This document shows positions 1 through 6,329 of a DNA stretch of 7,498 nucleotides, in pieces. This DNA is from JBFHES01 sp041584015 (GTDB taxonomy: Bacteria > Bacteroidota > Bacteroidia > Bacteroidales > M50B96), in contig JBFHES010000222.1 in the NCBI GenBank assembly GCA_041584015.1, positions 1 through 7,498 on the forward strand, in the 5' to 3' direction. How positions within the stretch are numbered: position 1 is the first letter of the stretch; each line of letters opens with the position of its first letter. A program made the position numbers and the translations under genes. The notes below the pieces were generated by a model. It made no database searches, had not been told where the DNA came from, and was given only the letters and a program-made list of their open reading frames with translations.

Positions 1-530
1 TGCCAGTTTTTATAATCTCTAGCTAGTTTTGGCAAGACGCAAAATATCCAATGATTAGGGTTGTCTTTTGTTGTTGGTTGGTAGGTGAAGGTTAAAAATG
101 GAATCTCAGAATTTAAATCAACTTCAGAATCGGAATCTATAAGCGAAGTCCAATCGTATTTGCTTCGATTATAACGAAGTTTGAAGACTTCATTTGCGTT
201 AATAAATTTTGAACGTAAAGAAAGGCTTTCGGTAGAATCTGTTTTATTATGCATAATAGCTTTCAGGCCTTCGTCATCTTTACTAATCCGGTCGAAGTAT
301 AATGTCTCACTGCTCGAGATTAAATCACCTTCGTGATATTCTTTAATTATAATTTTGAAGCTTCTTCCTTTTACCTCTTTGGGGAATTCAAACTTTAGAG
401 TTTGTACCCCGAGAACCTCTAGAATATCCTTAATGTCCTGATCCTTTATATCATACTCAACATTTATTTTCTGAGCAATTGAAAAGGAACTTATGAAAAT
501 TACGATTAATAAAAGGAGAGACTTTTTCAT
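1..530 (-). CDS. Secreted protein of unknown function, 3' part missing
   Basis: An open frame of 176 complete codons starts at the ATG at 528-530 and runs off the left edge without a stop. The N-terminus is a clear Sec signal peptide: MKK, a hydrophobic stretch rich in L/I/V/F, then a likely cleavage site in SFSIAQ-K at about residues 19-20. The mature part is hydrophilic and predicted to be largely beta, with a stretch reading FEFPKEVKGRSFKIIIKEY around residues 47-65 and a segment near residues 160-176 containing WIFCVLPKLARDYKNW. There is no lipobox cysteine, so a soluble periplasmic or exported protein is more likely than a lipoprotein. I do not recognise the family. Its start lies 146 nt beyond the exonuclease stop, with a hairpin terminator between them, so it is probably a separate transcription unit. 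No Bacteroidota -7 consensus was found upstream. The gene itself is secure; the function is unassigned. Confidence 0.8.
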   Translation of the reverse strand, partial: MKKSLLLLIVIFISSFSIAQKINVEYDIKDQDIKDILEVLGVQTLKFEFPKEVKGRSFKIIIKEYHEGDLISSSETLYFDRISKDDEGLKAIMHNKTDSTESLSLRSKFINANEVFKLRYNRSKYDWTSLIDSDSEVDLNSEIPFLTFTYQPTTKDNPNHWIFCVLPKLARDYKNW

Positions 531-546
531 GTTATTGGGGATTAAT

Positions 547-565
547 ATTATCAGCTTTCGATAAT
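547..565 (-). other. Small hairpin in the leader of the left-edge secreted-protein gene
   Basis: ATTATC (547-552) is complementary to GATAAT (560-565), with a 7-nt loop. This would form a 6-bp AT-rich stem that ends about 16 nt upstream of the start codon at 530. It could be a minor leader structure or chance in AT-rich DNA, and no regulatory role can be assigned from the sequence. Confidence 0.2.
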
Positions 566-621
566 TAGTTAAGTTGGGTTTAGCAATAAATGAATTTCGT
601 AGTGTACAAGTTTTTATAGTA

Positions 622-663
622 GTTAAATAAAATAGAGAAGGGAATTTCAATTGAAATTCCCTT
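622..663 (-). terminator. Probable rho-independent terminator of the exonuclease gene
   Basis: A perfect 26-bp palindrome at 638-663 begins 13 nt past the exonuclease stop codon. As RNA it folds into an 11-bp stem with an AATT loop. On the minus strand it is followed by a T-rich but interrupted tract (CTCTATTTTATTTAA), so it should be a moderate terminator. Being symmetrical, it could also act as a protein-binding operator for the gene starting at 530, but its position directly after a stop codon favours termination. Confidence 0.6.
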
Positions 664-676
664 GGTATAAGTTGTA

Positions 677-1450
677 TTATAGTTTCGATTTTAGCTTTCG
701 GAGTCTGATCTCTGTCAATACCTTTTTGGTATAGAGCGGGAAATCTCCGTCAATCATCCAATTAAAATAACTTGGTTCGCGTTCCAGCACATCTTCAACT
801 TTTTTGCCTTTGTGTTTTCCAAAATTGAAAACTTCTTCATCGTGAGAATTTAATACAATCCTTCCAAGAAAATCAGCATTTTTATGGTGTGTTGCAAATT
901 TCGAAAGAAACTCAATATCATTCTCTAAGTTGTCGTATTTGTCGAGCTGAGATTTTAGTACCTCATAGGTGGCAACAGCATCAGCCTCGGCCGAGTGAGC
1001 CGCTTCCAGTGTTTTACCACAATAGAATTTGTAAGCGGCCGAAAGAGTACGTTGTTCCATTTTATGGAAAATAACCTGCACATCAACAAACCGTCTTTTC
1101 TTCATGTCAATGTCCACTTCTGCTCTAAGAAATTCTTCTGCTAATAATGGAACATCAAACATATTCGAGTTGTATCCGGCCATGTCGCAACCCTCAATAA
1201 ACTCAGCAATAGAATGGGCAATGTCCTTAAAGGTTGGTTTGTCCTTTACGTCAGCATCGTAAATTCCGTGAATCTTCGAAACCTTTGCCGGAATTGGAAT
1301 TGTCGGATTAACTTTCAAAGTCTTGGTTTCCTGATTACCGTTCGGGTGAATCTTAACTACAGATATTTCTACAATGCGATCGTGTACAACATTTACACCT
1401 GTAGTTTCGAGATCGAAAAAGACGATTGGTTTTTTGAGGTTTAATTCCAT
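677..1450 (-). CDS. DnaQ-like DEDDh 3'-5' exonuclease with ExoX-like C-terminal domain
   Basis: This 257-residue protein is predicted to remove 3'-terminal nucleotides from DNA, the activity of the proofreading subunit of DNA polymerase III and of exonuclease X. The exonuclease fold covers about residues 7-166 with all DEDDh residues visible: Exo I FDLETTG (D13, E15), Exo II NSNMFD (D99), and Exo III AHSAEADA (H152, D157). Residues 207-250 (FGKHKGKKVEDV and following) match the small C-terminal module found on ExoX-like nucleases. A QLDKY sequence at 168-172 follows the nuclease domain and resembles a sliding-clamp-binding peptide. The gene lies 66 bp downstream of dnaN on the same strand, which supports a replication or repair role. 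The ATG at 1448-1450 is the only credible start: an in-frame TAG lies a few codons upstream and no other start precedes Exo I. There is no Shine-Dalgarno sequence, and a terminator T-tract abuts the ATG. Whether it is the main replicative proofreader or a repair nuclease cannot be told from sequence. Confidence 0.93.
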   Translation of the reverse strand: MELNLKKPIVFFDLETTGVNVVHDRIVEISVVKIHPNGNQETKTLKVNPTIPIPAKVSKIHGIYDADVKDKPTFKDIAHSIAEFIEGCDMAGYNSNMFDVPLLAEEFLRAEVDIDMKKRRFVDVQVIFHKMEQRTLSAAYKFYCGKTLEAAHSAEADAVATYEVLKSQLDKYDNLENDIEFLSKFATHHKNADFLGRIVLNSHDEEVFNFGKHKGKKVEDVLEREPSYFNWMIDGDFPLYTKKVLTEIRLRKLKSKL

Positions 1451-1451
1451 A

Positions 1452-1488
1452 ATAAAAAAAGAGTACCTGCCAGCAATTGACAGGTACT
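1452..1488 (-). terminator. Strong rho-independent terminator between dnaN and the exonuclease gene
   Basis: On the minus strand AGTACCTGTCA pairs with TGGCAGGTACT, giving an 11-bp stem with one G-U pair and a 5-nt loop (1462-1488). It is followed at once by CTTTTTTTATT (about 1451-1461). The hairpin begins 28 nt after the dnaN stop codon. The T-tract ends directly at the ATG of the exonuclease, so the element can terminate dnaN transcripts and could also work as an attenuator or occlude initiation of the downstream gene. Confidence 0.85.
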
Positions 1489-1516
1489 ACCGATATTTAA
1501 TAATTTGTATTCAATT

Positions 1517-2647
1517 TTAGTTGTTGATCATCATAGGCATGATCAACATAAGCACATCTTCGCCTTCAACTTCGTTTTCAAAAGGAAGTAAAATACCTGC
1601 TCTTGATGGATCAGACATCTCAAGAATAATATCCGGAGTTGAAAGGTTTTGGAGTATCTCGATTAGGAAAACTGATTTGAAGCCAATCTCAATATCAGTT
1701 CCTTCGTATTGGCAGCTAATATCTTCAACAGCAGAAATTGAATAATCAATATCCTGAGCAGAAACTTGCAGTTGATCAGCTCCAACCTTAAGTTTTACAA
1801 GATTACTGGCCTGGTTTGAAAACACTGAAACTCGCTTTAAACAATTACTGAACTCTACACGGTCGATAATCATCTTGTTAGGATTTTCTGTTGGAATAAC
1901 AGAATTGTATGATGGATATTTTCCTTCAACCAATCGGCAAACCAAACGATAGTCGCTTAAGGTAAAGAAGGCATTCTTATCATCAAACTCTAAACGCACG
2001 TTGCCGCTTTCTTTTGGTAGAATGTTCTTTAAAAGAGAACCTGGCTTTTTAGGTAGAATTAAAGATGATTCGGCGTCTGAAGAAAAATCGCTTCTGGTGT
2101 AACGTACCAATTTGTGGGAGTCGGAAGCAACGAAGATAATTCCGTCGGTGCCAATTTCCATGAAAATACCATTCATTACCGGACGAAGCTCATCATCTGC
2201 AGTAGCAAAAAGTGTTTTGTTAATTCCACTTGCAAGTATTTCGGCAGTAAGCGAAGTTTTAAAAGCAGTTTCTTCGTTGAGCTGTGGTAATTGTGGGAAA
2301 TCATCGGCGTTTTGGCCCATGATGTTATAAACACCCTTGTCAGATTTAAGGTCTACTTTCTTTGAATCTTCATCGATCTCGAAAGTAAGTGGTTGCTCAG
2401 GAAATTCCTTAAGGATATCATTCAATCGTTTTGCTTCAATAGCAATGCTTCCATTACCATCAGATTCATCAACCTTAATAGTTGTTATTAGTGTTGTTTC
2501 TAAATCAGAAGCGGTAATGGTTAATTCACCATTCTCTAATGAAAAAAGAAAATTGTCGAGAATAGGAAGGGTATTCTTTGAACTAATAACCTTACCAATT
2601 GCCTGTAAATGTTTTAGGATTTCGCCACTTGAAATGATAAATTTCAT
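1517..2647 (-). CDS. dnaN: DNA polymerase III beta subunit (sliding clamp)
   Basis: This 376-residue protein forms the ring-shaped dimer that encircles DNA, tethers DNA polymerase III for processive synthesis, and recruits repair enzymes and ligase. The N-terminus (MKFIISSGEILKHL, then NTLPILDNFLF at 25-35) and the ITASDLET motif at 44-51 are typical of the family. The length fits three repeated clamp domains of about 120 residues each (E. coli protein 366 residues). The C-terminus LMLIMPMMINN corresponds to the conserved C-terminal MPMRL of E. coli, which lines the peptide-binding pocket; here it has a two-to-three residue extension. The ATG at 2645-2647 lines up with known clamp N-termini. 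dnaA is not next to it, as is common in Bacteroidota. It precedes the exonuclease on the same strand, with a strong terminator between them. Transcription probably starts in the 2648-2784 gap. Confidence 0.98.
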   Translation of the reverse strand: MKFIISSGEILKHLQAIGKVISSKNTLPILDNFLFSLENGELTITASDLETTLITTIKVDESDGNGSIAIEAKRLNDILKEFPEQPLTFEIDEDSKKVDLKSDKGVYNIMGQNADDFPQLPQLNEETAFKTSLTAEILASGINKTLFATADDELRPVMNGIFMEIGTDGIIFVASDSHKLVRYTRSDFSSDAESSLILPKKPGSLLKNILPKESGNVRLEFDDKNAFFTLSDYRLVCRLVEGKYPSYNSVIPTENPNKMIIDRVEFSNCLKRVSVFSNQASNLVKLKVGADQLQVSAQDIDYSISAVEDISCQYEGTDIEIGFKSVFLIEILQNLSTPDIILEMSDPSRAGILLPFENEVEGEDVLMLIMPMMINN

Positions 2648-2730
2648 TACGCCGTATTTTATTAAGTTATTGTAATATTAATTTGGATTTGCATCCGTGT
2701 TGCTTCCAATTTTTTAATTGAAATTGATAA

Positions 2731-2738
2731 CAAACATA
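2731..2738 (-). promoter_or_regulatory. Candidate -7 element for dnaN
   Basis: The minus-strand sequence TATGTTTG matches the Bacteroidota primary-sigma -7 consensus TAnnTTTG. It would start transcription roughly 75 nt upstream of the dnaN ATG. No TTG is found at the usual 19-nt spacing; that position lies inside the palindrome at 2751-2762. This is the only such match between dnaN and the upstream gene. Confidence 0.45.
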
Positions 2739-2750
2739 CTAAAAATCTTT

Positions 2751-2762
2751 GGAAAATTTTCC
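2751..2762. repeat. Perfect 12-bp palindrome upstream of dnaN
   Basis: GGAAAATTTTCC is perfectly self-complementary. It lies where the -33 element of the candidate dnaN promoter would be, 22 nt downstream of the stop codon of the lamin-tail gene. It may be an operator-like dyad, but a short AT-rich palindrome can arise by chance. Confidence 0.35.
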
Positions 2763-2784
2763 GCCCATTCTGCTAAACAGCCAG

Positions 2785-4242
2785 CTATTTATTAACGACT
2801 TTTTGATAATGTTTTTGAGAATCAGTCTCTAAACCTATTAGCAAAATTCCTTTAGGCATATTTCCAACGTAAACTTTGTTTAAACCAGATGCAATGTCTT
2901 CTGTCTTTAGCAGCCTGCCTGATAGGTCAAATATCTTTAATAAGCCTCCCTGGTTTGTTATATTTACAAATAAATAGTCCGCAACCGGATTGGGATACAT
3001 TTGATATTCGGGGAATGTTTCTTCCTCAATGGCATTGGCATTTGATGCGTCGGGGGTTGGCATATTAAACAGGGTCCACGCCGGACTACCATCCCATAAT
3101 CTGCCATATGAAGTGTCTGCATATTGTTCGGTGTACATGATGGAATCCAGCACTGTAAACTGATTTAGAAATAACCCGATTTCTTCTCCTCCATTTGAGA
3201 GTTTAAAGTTGGTATGTAATACACCTTGCTCAGTATCATCATCTGCCCAAAGCAGCAAGAAACCCTTTGCTGGAATTGTTGTAGAATCTGCATGTAAAGT
3301 AGAAACCTGAAATTTAAGCGGATCGTTTAAATCATCACTTAAGTACATGCCACCAATATCAACAGGTGTATTCCCGGGATTGTATAGCTCTATCCAGTCG
3401 TCATATTCGTTGTGATTATCTGCCAGATTATTATCGTTCTCGGCAAGGAACTCGTTAATAACAATATTGGGCGCGGCTTGCTGACCAAGCTGTACGATTT
3501 CAATAGTTTGATCGGCAATGCCAGTGCCGGCAAGTGAAATGCTGGCAGTCCGTTCAGTGGCCGATGAATTTGCTTCAATAACATTTACGGTAAACGCGCC
3601 ATTGTTGCTTCCGGTTGATGGGTTGATGGTTAGCCAGGTTTCGCTGGTGGATACTGTCCAATTGAGATTTGCATAAATGTTTACACCCAATGTATGATTA
3701 CTGCTTGATGGGAATGCGTGGGCATAAACCGATGCTGCTAAATGGGAATTACCATTGCTTTGTTCTGGTGAATAGTTACCGAAAAACACCCATTCACCAG
3801 TTGCGTTTGGCAATCGTCCATACGACACATTTGCAATTTGAGCATCGTAAGTAATGGTGTCGATAATGTTGCCAGAACTGGTGTACAGACCTATTTGCTC
3901 ACCACCGCCATTCAATTTTATATCAATATGTAACACACCTTGTTCTGTATCGCCATCGGCCCAAAGGAGTAAATATTCGCCAGGTGCAATGATGGTCGAG
4001 TCGTTACCTGCCGGAATTTGATAGGTAAGGGGCGAAAGTAAGTTATCGGTAATGTACATACTGCCTATGTTCACATTACTAGATCCGTTATTGTACAGTT
4101 CGATCCAATCTTCCAATTCACCATAATTATCGCCTATGGTTGTGTTGTTGGTCGCCATAAACTCGTTTATAACTATGTTCTGCGAATAAGCAAGAGGCAT
4201 GAGGAAGCAAACAAATATGCTTAAGAATAGTGATTTTTTCAT
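2785..4242 (-). CDS. Secreted two-lamin-tail-domain protein with BACON-like domain and T9SS sorting signal
   Basis: This 485-residue protein is predicted to be exported by Sec and then passed through the type IX system to the cell surface or medium. Order: signal peptide (1 to about 21, ending AYSQ); lamin-tail domain 1 (about 22-160); a BACON-like beta domain (about 183-253, with WTVSTSETWLTINPSTG at 194-210 and a run of beta strands ending EIVQLGQ); lamin-tail domain 2 (about 257-398); T9SS type A sorting domain (about 412-485, with YPNPVADYLFV, LKIFDLSGRLL and a KVVNK end). Both lamin-tail copies carry IVINEF, DWIELYN, LLLWADxDTEQGVLH and SYGRL. No catalytic domain is visible, so a structural, adhesive or glycan/DNA-binding role is inferred only from its domains. 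The ATG at 4240-4242 was chosen because it begins the signal peptide directly. An upstream in-frame TTG at 4288-4290 would add 16 unlikely residues and overlaps a promoter -7 match. The gene is divergent from the serine hydrolase at 4380. Confidence 0.92.
   Translation of the reverse strand: MKKSLFLSIFVCFLMPLAYSQNIVINEFMATNNTTIGDNYGELEDWIELYNNGSSNVNIGSMYITDNLLSPLTYQIPAGNDSTIIAPGEYLLLWADGDTEQGVLHIDIKLNGGGEQIGLYTSSGNIIDTITYDAQIANVSYGRLPNATGEWVFFGNYSPEQSNGNSHLAASVYAHAFPSSSNHTLGVNIYANLNWTVSTSETWLTINPSTGSNNGAFTVNVIEANSSATERTASISLAGTGIADQTIEIVQLGQQAAPNIVINEFLAENDNNLADNHNEYDDWIELYNPGNTPVDIGGMYLSDDLNDPLKFQVSTLHADSTTIPAKGFLLLWADDDTEQGVLHTNFKLSNGGEEIGLFLNQFTVLDSIMYTEQYADTSYGRLWDGSPAWTLFNMPTPDASNANAIEEETFPEYQMYPNPVADYLFVNITNQGGLLKIFDLSGRLLKTEDIASGLNKVYVGNMPKGILLIGLETDSQKHYQKVVNK
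3213..3969 (-). repeat. Internal duplication encoding the two lamin-tail domains
   Basis: The lamin-tail domain is encoded twice in the same gene, and the similarity is visible in the DNA. Positions 3213-3255 and 3927-3969 match at 36 of 43 bases without gaps. This segment encodes the LLLWADxDTEQGVLH core in each copy. The units are separated by the BACON-like domain, so the duplication is dispersed and not strictly tandem. The bounds given run from the core of one copy to the core of the other. Confidence 0.8.
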
Positions 4243-4287
4243 GATGTGTTTAATCCTTAGAGGTGATGAAAAAGCGATCCAATTTAG

Positions 4288-4295
4288 CAAAAATA
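4288..4295 (-). promoter_or_regulatory. Candidate -7 element for the lamin-tail gene
   Basis: The minus-strand TATTTTTG fits the Bacteroidota -7 consensus TAnnTTTG. A TTC, not the consensus TTG, lies about 20 nt upstream. Transcription would begin near 4282, giving a leader of about 40 nt before the ATG at 4242. This location argues against translation from the TTG at 4290. Confidence 0.45.
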
Positions 4296-4379
4296 TGATT
4301 AAAGGGTTTCATTCGGAATTGATTTTAATATTTTTACCAAATCGCATAAGTGTAAATTATTATTCACGATTATATTGAT

Positions 4380-5924
4380 ATGAAAAAAAACTACTATTTC
4401 CTTTTAACAACTCTTTTGGTTTGCTGGTCCGGTCTGGTTTTTTCACAAGAAGAACAGGATGTAAATCTGGAAGAACTAAGTAGCTATTTCGAAAAAGCAT
4501 TGAACGACTGGGATGTTCCGGGAATGGCCATTGGTATTGTAAAAAACAACCAGTTGGTGCTTGCTAAGGGATATGGCCTTAGGCAGATTGGTTTACCTGC
4601 AAAGGTTGATGAGCATACAATGTTTCCAATTGCTTCGAATACCAAGGCTTTTACAGCCACTGCAATAGCCATGTTAGTGGCGGATGGCAAATTAAACTTT
4701 GACGATAAAGTGAGGAAGTATCTTCCTTACTTCGAATTATACGATCCGTATGTAAGCGATAACATGACCATACGCGATTTGCTTTCGCATCGAAGCGGAC
4801 TTAAAACATTTAGCGGTGATTTGCTGTGGTACGGCACAACTTATTCGCGCGAAGAAGTGATTAAACGTGCACGTTTCCTAAAACAGGAATACGGTTTCAG
4901 AGAGCATTTTGGTTATCAGAACATCATGTTTATTGCAGCTGGTGAAATTGTTCCTGCGGTAACTGGCACCTCGTGGGATGATTTTCTTAAAGAGAGAATA
5001 TTTGAACCTTTGAACATGAAAAGTACGGTCACATCAACATCATACTTTGCTAAGATGGATAATGTAGCGATGCCACACACCGAGAGTGAAGGAAAGGTTA
5101 TTTCAATCCCTCATTCAAACTGGGATAACATTGGTGGAGCAGGTGCAATAAATTCAAATATTACCGACATGGCCAATTGGGTCAAGTTCCAGATAAACAA
5201 AGGTAACTTTGGTGATTCAGCATTAATTCCTGCTAACATCCTAACTGAAACATGGAAGCCCAATACACCACAGGCTGTCAGCAGTTTTTCAAACCGAGCA
5301 TGGCCATCAACTCATTTTAAGGCGTATGCAATGGGATGGGGAACTTTCGATTATCACGGACGCCAAATTGTAAGTCACTCTGGCGGTTACGATGGTATTA
5401 TTTCCTATTCATGTGTGGTACCTGAGGAGCAGCTAGGATTTGTTATCCTTACTAATAAAAACTCGAGTTTGTATTACCCCTTAATTTATAAAATATTAGA
5501 TACTTACCTGAGTAATGATACCACTGATTGGAGCGAGATGTTTTTAGGTTTTAATAAATACAGTGATGAGAGTGCTGCTAAAGCAATAGCAGAGAAAGAA
5601 GAGAACCGTGTAAAGAAAACCAAACCATCGCTTAAACTTATGGATTATTGTGGAACCTACGGTGGTGAGATGTATGGGAATGTTGAGGTGAAACTGGTTG
5701 ATAAAAAACTTGAAGTGTTTTTTGTGCCAACGCCTGGCTTTGTAGGAAAGTTAGATCACTATCATTTCGATACTTTTAATATTCGCTTGAAAGATGTTCC
5801 ATCATTACCTGAAGGTACAGCACGATTTGTACTTGACGAAAAAGGCAAGCCAGCACAGTTGATTATTGATATTCCAAATCCTGACTTTTACTTTACCGAG
5901 CTGGAATTGTATAAGATTGATTAA
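4380..5924 (+). CDS. Secreted serine hydrolase of the beta-lactamase / penicillin-binding-protein fold
   Basis: This 514-residue exported enzyme belongs to the class C beta-lactamase-like family (beta-lactamase, D-aminopeptidase and esterase relatives). A signal peptide covers residues 1 to about 22, ending VFS-Q. The cysteine at 15 lacks a proper lipobox, so it is probably not a lipoprotein. The catalytic domain is about residues 30-375: SxxK motif S86-N-T-K89 (nucleophile and general base), YxN motif Y179-Q-N181, and H333-S-G-G336 replacing the KTG of classical beta-lactamases. Residues about 415-514 form a C-terminal beta domain (YCGTYGGEMYGNVEVKL and following) of the kind often fused to these hydrolases (DUF3471-like). 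HSGG in place of KTG is common in the non-antibiotic branches, so a peptidase or esterase on peptides or cell-wall material is more likely than drug resistance; the substrate is unknown. The ATG at 4380 begins the signal peptide directly. No consensus promoter was found in the 137-nt divergent gap, and a strong terminator follows. Confidence 0.93.
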   Translation: MKKNYYFLLTTLLVCWSGLVFSQEEQDVNLEELSSYFEKALNDWDVPGMAIGIVKNNQLVLAKGYGLRQIGLPAKVDEHTMFPIASNTKAFTATAIAMLVADGKLNFDDKVRKYLPYFELYDPYVSDNMTIRDLLSHRSGLKTFSGDLLWYGTTYSREEVIKRARFLKQEYGFREHFGYQNIMFIAAGEIVPAVTGTSWDDFLKERIFEPLNMKSTVTSTSYFAKMDNVAMPHTESEGKVISIPHSNWDNIGGAGAINSNITDMANWVKFQINKGNFGDSALIPANILTETWKPNTPQAVSSFSNRAWPSTHFKAYAMGWGTFDYHGRQIVSHSGGYDGIISYSCVVPEEQLGFVILTNKNSSLYYPLIYKILDTYLSNDTTDWSEMFLGFNKYSDESAAKAIAEKEENRVKKTKPSLKLMDYCGTYGGEMYGNVEVKLVDKKLEVFFVPTPGFVGKLDHYHFDTFNIRLKDVPSLPEGTARFVLDEKGKPAQLIIDIPNPDFYFTELELYKID

Positions 5925-5960
5925 ATAAATATTTGGTGCCAACGCCAATTAATATATAGC

Positions 5961-5998
5961 AAAAGCGCAGAGGATGAAATCTTCCTTTGCGCTTTTTT
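5961..5998 (+). terminator. Rho-independent terminator of the serine hydrolase gene
   Basis: AAAAGCGCA (5961-5969) pairs with TGCGCTTTT (about 5988-5996), giving a 9-bp stem. An additional inner helix of about 6 bp (GAGGAT with ATCTTC, one G-U) lies around a GAA turn. A T run ends the element. It starts 36 nt after the stop codon at 5924. Confidence 0.88.
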
Positions 5999-6237
5999 AT
6001 AAACAGCAAAGGTTTAAAAATCTATAGTGCCATAGCATCAGCAGTGAGATTATCCAAATTCTTGACAAGCATAGTTAATTAGTGTGTTTTAGAGTAGTCA
6101 TTAAATATAGAAAAAAGGTTACCTTAATATTCTTGAAAGCTCTGATTAGTGGTGAAATGCAACACAGTCAGAAGATTAATCGTATATTTTCAAATAAATT
6201 AACAAACTTTTCCCGATATAATTTGTTCTTTTGCCAA
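5999..6237. other. Intergenic stretch without a recognisable gene
   Basis: No convincing gene, tRNA or mobile-element remnant is visible. All frames are broken by frequent stops; the longest small frame on the plus strand (6157-6255, 32 codons) has no supporting features and overlaps the slyD promoter. One imperfect hairpin is possible at 6141-6172 (TCTGA with TCAGA, then GTG with CAC, large loop), but there is no terminator-like T-tract and no promoter to suggest a small RNA. Most likely this is an AT-rich spacer. Confidence 0.5.
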
Positions 6238-6267
6238 TTGAAATTAATAACCTGATTTATAGTTTTG
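6238..6267 (+). promoter_or_regulatory. Bacteroidota-type promoter of the slyD-like gene
   Basis: TTG at 6238-6240, exactly 19 nt, then TAGTTTTG at 6260-6267 matches the Bacteroidota primary-sigma consensus (TTG-N19-TAnnTTTG) at every fixed position. The predicted transcription start is near 6273, giving a leader of about 57 nt before the ATG at 6330. This is the best promoter in the window. Confidence 0.8.
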
Positions 6268-6270
6268 GAG

Positions 6271-6298
6271 GGTCTAAACAGATTCGTTTTAAAAGACC
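6271..6298 (+). other. Hairpin at the 5' end of the slyD-like mRNA leader
   Basis: GGTCT (6271-6275) pairs with AGACC (6294-6298), and inside it AAAC (6276-6279) can pair with GTTT (6286-6289), leaving a 6-nt loop and a 4-nt bulge. It sits at or within a few bases of the predicted transcription start, so it would cap the 5' end of the message. It has no match that I recognise to a known riboswitch. It may stabilise the mRNA or be incidental. Confidence 0.35.
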
Positions 6299-6329
6299 AA
6301 TCAAATACGAATAATTAAATTTTGTACAG

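Noticed and set aside
2337..2675. 112-codon plus-strand frame opposite the 5' part of dnaN
   Set aside because: It lies wholly opposite a highly conserved gene, is Ser-rich in the way antisense frames of dnaN are, and has no domain or start signal.
4243..4290. N-terminal extension of the lamin-tail protein from a TTG at 4288-4290
   Set aside because: It adds 16 residues in front of a complete signal peptide, uses a rare start, and overlaps a promoter -7 match. The ATG at 4242 is the better start.
4422..4424. Possible lipoprotein cysteine (C15) in the serine hydrolase signal
   Set aside because: The preceding residues LLV lack the small residue needed just before the lipobox cysteine, and a normal cleavage site ending FS-Q follows at residue 22.
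4380..5924. Antibiotic-resistance beta-lactamase
   Set aside because: The SxxK and YxN motifs are present, but the third motif is HSGG instead of KTG and a C-terminal beta domain is added. This fits the broad serine hydrolase group, not a known drug-resistance enzyme.
6141..6172. Imperfect hairpin as a possible small RNA or attenuator
   Set aside because: The stem is only 5 bp plus 3 bp with a long loop, and there is no T-tract or promoter.
649..6250. The motif AATTGAAATT recurring in three gaps (near 649, 2716 and 6237)
   Set aside because: It is short and AT-rich, with no shared flanking sequence, spacing or position relative to genes. Chance is sufficient.
6157..6255. 32-codon plus-strand frame upstream of slyD
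   Set aside because: There is no promoter or conserved feature, and its 3' end overlaps the -33 box and spacer of the slyD promoter.
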